Shown here piece after piece: positions 5,201-6,379 of a stretch of DNA of 6,379 bases. The stretch lies in the NCBI GenBank assembly GCA_943324925.2, contig CALPNL020000113.1, positions 1-6,379 of the forward strand, given 5' to 3'. The translations under genes were made by a program, and so were the position numbers. A model generated the notes under the pieces. It saw only the letters and a program-made list of their open reading frames with translations, made no database searches and was not told where the DNA came from. This DNA comes from Chitinophaga pinensis (GTDB lineage Bacteria > Bacteroidota > Bacteroidia > Flavobacteriales > Flavobacteriaceae). Numbering within the stretch: the first letter of the stretch is position 1; the number at the start of each line of letters is the position of its first letter.

Positions 5201-6379
5201 AGATAGAACCACTACAAATATTACAGCTGCTACAACTGATAATATGAATGCAGCCATTACATTAAGTGCTACAGGAACCTTAAGAACAGGAACCGTAACC
5301 TTAAATGCAAGCAGCACACCGGCAATTAACAATCAAATAAATTCAACTACTGCCGATTATAGTTTAGTAGGTAACCCTTACCAAAGTGCAGTAGATTGGA
5401 ATGCCCTAACAAAATCTGGTATCGACGCTTCGTATTATGCCTGGGATCCAAATATGGGTACATCCATACAAAGAGGTCGTTATGTTGTATTTAACGGTAC
5501 GGTTAACAATGTAGACGGAGGAGTAGGTTCATCAAATGTGGGTCAATTCATCCAACCAGGTCAAGCCTTTTTTGTAAAGAATACGGTTCCAGGAACTGCG
5601 GGTATATTAACCTTCCAAGAAGCACACAAAGCTTCAACGAATGCCAATGTATTTAGAACCACTACTACTCCTACTTTGGCGGTAGCATTATATGATCCTA
5701 ATGAACTAGCACTAGGTGGGTATCCAATAGATGCTACAAAAGCTGTTTTTAGTTCCGATTACTCAAACGAACTAGGACTAGGTGATGCCACAAAATTAGA
5801 AGCAGCAGGCGAAAACATAGCATGGTTTAGAAACAACACCAAACTAGCTATTGATGCAGCGGCTCCAGTAACGACTTCAGATGAGTTAGTAATGAAAACC
5901 CTACGTTTAGGAGCGAATAAGAACTATACGTTTAAAATTCAAACGACTAATTTTGATACTGCTTTAACACCGTATTTAGTAGATAATTTCTTAAATACAC
6001 AAACTGAGATTACTACCTCACAAGTGTTTTTAGCATCATTTGCAACCACAAGCAATGCGACATCCTATAGCGAAAATCGTTTTAAAGTAGTATTCAGTGC
6101 TTCATCTACATTGAGTAATGACCAATGGGATGCTAAAACACTGCATATCTATCCAAATCCAGTGGTGGACAATCAGTTTACAATTGGCGTATCATCGTCA
6201 ATTACGGACAAAGTAACTATTACCATTTACAATATTATAGGTCAATCGGTTTATCAAGTAAGCGCTACGCCAATAAACAACACAATTCAAGTTCAGCCAA
6301 ATGTTGAATTAAAAGCTGGGGTTTACATGGTAGAAATGACCCATAACGGACAAACAAACACTCAAAAAATAATCGTAAA
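2208..6379 (+). CDS. Giant modular T9SS-secreted surface protein (3' end just cut by window edge)
   Basis: I translated this frame by hand: no stop occurs over 1,390 codons, and it is still open at the last base. Modules in order: signal peptide (1-30, hydrophobic ILLLGLLFLF, ending SWG before QQ); a jelly-roll-like N-terminal domain starting IGSFPYMDGGFEG (33-210); a Pro/Ser linker (212-220) leading into a fibronectin-III-like domain (to about 320); an Ig-like beta domain (322-433); a long Gly/Ser/Asn/Thr-rich region, probably beta-solenoid (about 440-900), opened by GNWLSSGTWNKWNG; a conserved Bacteroidota module starting VERYIPSGKRAFRLLSP (907-1310); and a T9SS type A sorting domain (1312 to end). 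The protein should cross the outer membrane through T9SS and be anchored or released there. I see no enzyme motif; an adhesin or matrix role is inference. Only three cysteines occur (505, 556, 633). It likely has its own promoter. Confidence 0.9.
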   Translation, partial: MKKLLLFKNQEFKAILLLGLLFLFSNNSWGQQVIGSFPYMDGGFEGQTATTSISGTASTTAWTVSSTGNSSTRAIVSDAAIARSGSKFASHTTTATTVRLQSPYTATAAYAPAPSTAYIVQFYYNTITDQTNSIQGSIYNPTVAGNNSKSALVISTYISGVWTKAYVALTSNTDAISATTNFAGVRHLLTTSSNIKIDDFVVYSGTSVDETAPSPPSSPSVSGSNISWIASTDVDGGGYVVVRYSSNPNANNDPNVNGIYAIGNTITNGSGSLTGTVVYVGTETSFTDNVVAGAASGDYYKIYTVDKAFNYSEEIIGTAVISNTPTISSNYSQLDYSYVKNNTSKILNFNLSASSLTSATGNIAITATGGYLVSTSSSGTFTSSINVSYSGNSLSSTPIYVKFSPTISQSYTGTISFSGGGATSSITITGNGSDYNFGTYKSVASGNWLSSGTWNKWNGTSWTTASDFPNSATSDVYISGGGTVTYNPGASGTTGVNSIASAKSCNNLYIELNSTLVSNGLVNSVKWLNVYGNLVNVASGSTLGNTSTGNNADGICLNILSNNMTISGGGSISISRIITNIANTNLIIDTDVTLNYHGSSNAGHATGFYIVAGDNNILTVNTGKTLTFAPWSCLLYTSGGHSTSSNLSQTINLYGTLTFVDGDLSGTLSTNIQNGWAGHTNNYFSMNVNNSAISTLNVYNGGVLNVSEFYPNGTNASNIPGGGNVVTINVANGGKINVSKIADFRNINQTVTGGGEFNLLSGATLKIGAANGISNSATTGPIRTTTRGFNVGSIYSYEGTSSQVTGDGMPSNVNGLTINNSSGVTLTSPVTIDGSIIVSSGTLITGSNNLTLGTSSAATFGPTSSLSISGGITNFNNRPVTFQSTVAGTARIGTITGSLTGDTNVTVERYIPSGKRAFRLLSPAVTTTNFISGNWQLATHITGGLGTTGLGFDTTETNNPSMFTYNNQVASGSGWEAITNTNATNLTAGVGYRMLVRGDRTTTNITAATTDNMNAAITLSATGTLRTGTVTLNASSTPAINNQINSTTADYSLVGNPYQSAVDWNALTKSGIDASYYAWDPNMGTSIQRGRYVVFNGTVNNVDGGVGSSNVGQFIQPGQAFFVKNTVPGTAGILTFQEAHKASTNANVFRTTTTPTLAVALYDPNELALGGYPIDATKAVFSSDYSNELGLGDATKLEAAGENIAWFRNNTKLAIDAAAPVTTSDELVMKTLRLGANKNYTFKIQTTNFDTALTPYLVDNFLNTQTEITTSQVFLASFATTSNATSYSENRFKVVFSASSTLSNDQWDAKTLHIYPNPVVDNQFTIGVSSSITDKVTITIYNIIGQSVYQVSATPINNTIQVQPNVELKAGVYMVEMTHNGQTNTQKIIV
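2842..2863 (+). other. 22-base pure pyrimidine tract encoding a Pro/Ser linker
   Basis: All 22 bases are C or T, including runs of six C (2850-2855) and four C (2860-2863), in otherwise AT-rich DNA. It encodes the linker APSPPSSP (from residue 212) between the N-terminal domain and the fibronectin-III-like domain. The complementary strand has G runs of 4, 6 and 3. Confidence 0.7.
3645..3652 (+). repeat. G8 homopolymer inside the giant surface protein gene
   Basis: Eight consecutive G encode Gly480-Gly481 and the first two bases of Gly482. Adding one G would put TAA at the fifth codon after the run. Losing one G gives TAA about 15 codons on. Either change would leave a product of roughly 485-495 residues without the sorting domain. 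Confidence 0.75.
4926..6119 (+). other. Conserved C-terminal beta module of T9SS surface proteins (within the giant gene)
   Basis: Residues 907 to about 1304 carry features seen just before sorting domains in many Bacteroidota proteins: VERYIP with RAFRLLSPAVTT, then SLVGNPYQSAVDW, QPGQAFFVKN, the NELGLGDATKLEAAGENIAW segment, and a final TSYSENRFKVVFS strand. Codon use differs from the preceding solenoid: by hand count AAC is 18 of 47 Asn codons from here to the end, against 11 of 64 for bases 3507-4922. The CTA leucine codon occurs seven times here and almost nowhere else in the gene. Confidence 0.6.
6141..6379 (+). other. T9SS type A C-terminal sorting domain (within the giant gene, last codon cut)
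   Basis: Residues 1312 to at least 1390 start with LHIYPNPVVD, continue with VTITIYNIIGQSVYQV and LKAGVYMVEM, and end QKIIV plus two bases AA of the next codon. This is the standard pattern of the type A sorting domain (TIGR04183-like), which usually ends in KIIVK. The protein is therefore probably 1,391 residues long, with its stop just outside the window. The domain directs export through the T9SS translocon and is normally cleaved off at the surface. Confidence 0.93.

Noticed and set aside
3400..5332. Four minus-strand ORFs (3400-3597, 3797-3985, 4613-4837, 4934-5332)
   Set aside because: All are antisense to the continuous giant reading frame. Their Val/Leu/Pro-rich composition mirrors the Thr/Asn/Gly codons of the sense strand.
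1..6379. tRNA, rRNA, CRISPR array, insertion sequence or prophage
   Set aside because: No cloverleaf-like sequence, regular spaced repeats, transposase or phage gene was seen.

Overview
The window looks like a piece of a Flavobacterium-like (Bacteroidota, Flavobacteriia) chromosome. The DNA is AT-rich and the genes have no clear Shine-Dalgarno sequences. Signal peptides end in the NAQ/WGQ style usual for this phylum. One protein carries a type IX secretion system (T9SS) type A C-terminal sorting domain. The intergenic DNA also holds a degraded copy of a repeat that I remember from Flavobacterium genomes. I could run no database search, so family names come from motif recognition.

Layout: (1) Bases 1-435 are the 3' end of a gene that begins before the window. 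It encodes the C-terminal part of a Bacteroidota SAM-dependent methyltransferase with a THUMP-like domain. (2) One base later, at 437-1006, is a small secreted protein of unknown function, probably in the same operon. (3) Bases 1007-1227 lie between convergent genes and hold a decayed dispersed repeat and an A10 run. (4) Bases 1228-1932, minus strand, encode a VanX/DdpX-type D-alanyl-D-alanine dipeptidase (peptidase M15D) with a lipoprotein signal. (5) Bases 1933-2207 lie between divergent genes and are rich in symmetric elements: two 6-bp-arm dyads, and two 14-bp palindromes that flank an A9-GGC-T9 hairpin. (6) From 2208 to the end of the window runs one uninterrupted reading frame of at least 1,390 codons. 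It encodes a very large modular T9SS-secreted surface protein. The frame is still open at the last base, but it ends in the typical final residues of a sorting domain, so the stop codon is probably only about one codon beyond the edge.

The genes do not form one obvious pathway. Methyltransferase plus small secreted protein look like one transcript and the peptidase is a cell-wall enzyme. The giant protein is an envelope or adhesin-like product. The most interesting points are the duplicated palindrome/hairpin before the giant gene, an 8-G run inside it where a one-base slip would cut off the secretion signal, and a change in codon use near base 4920 that suggests a mosaic gene.
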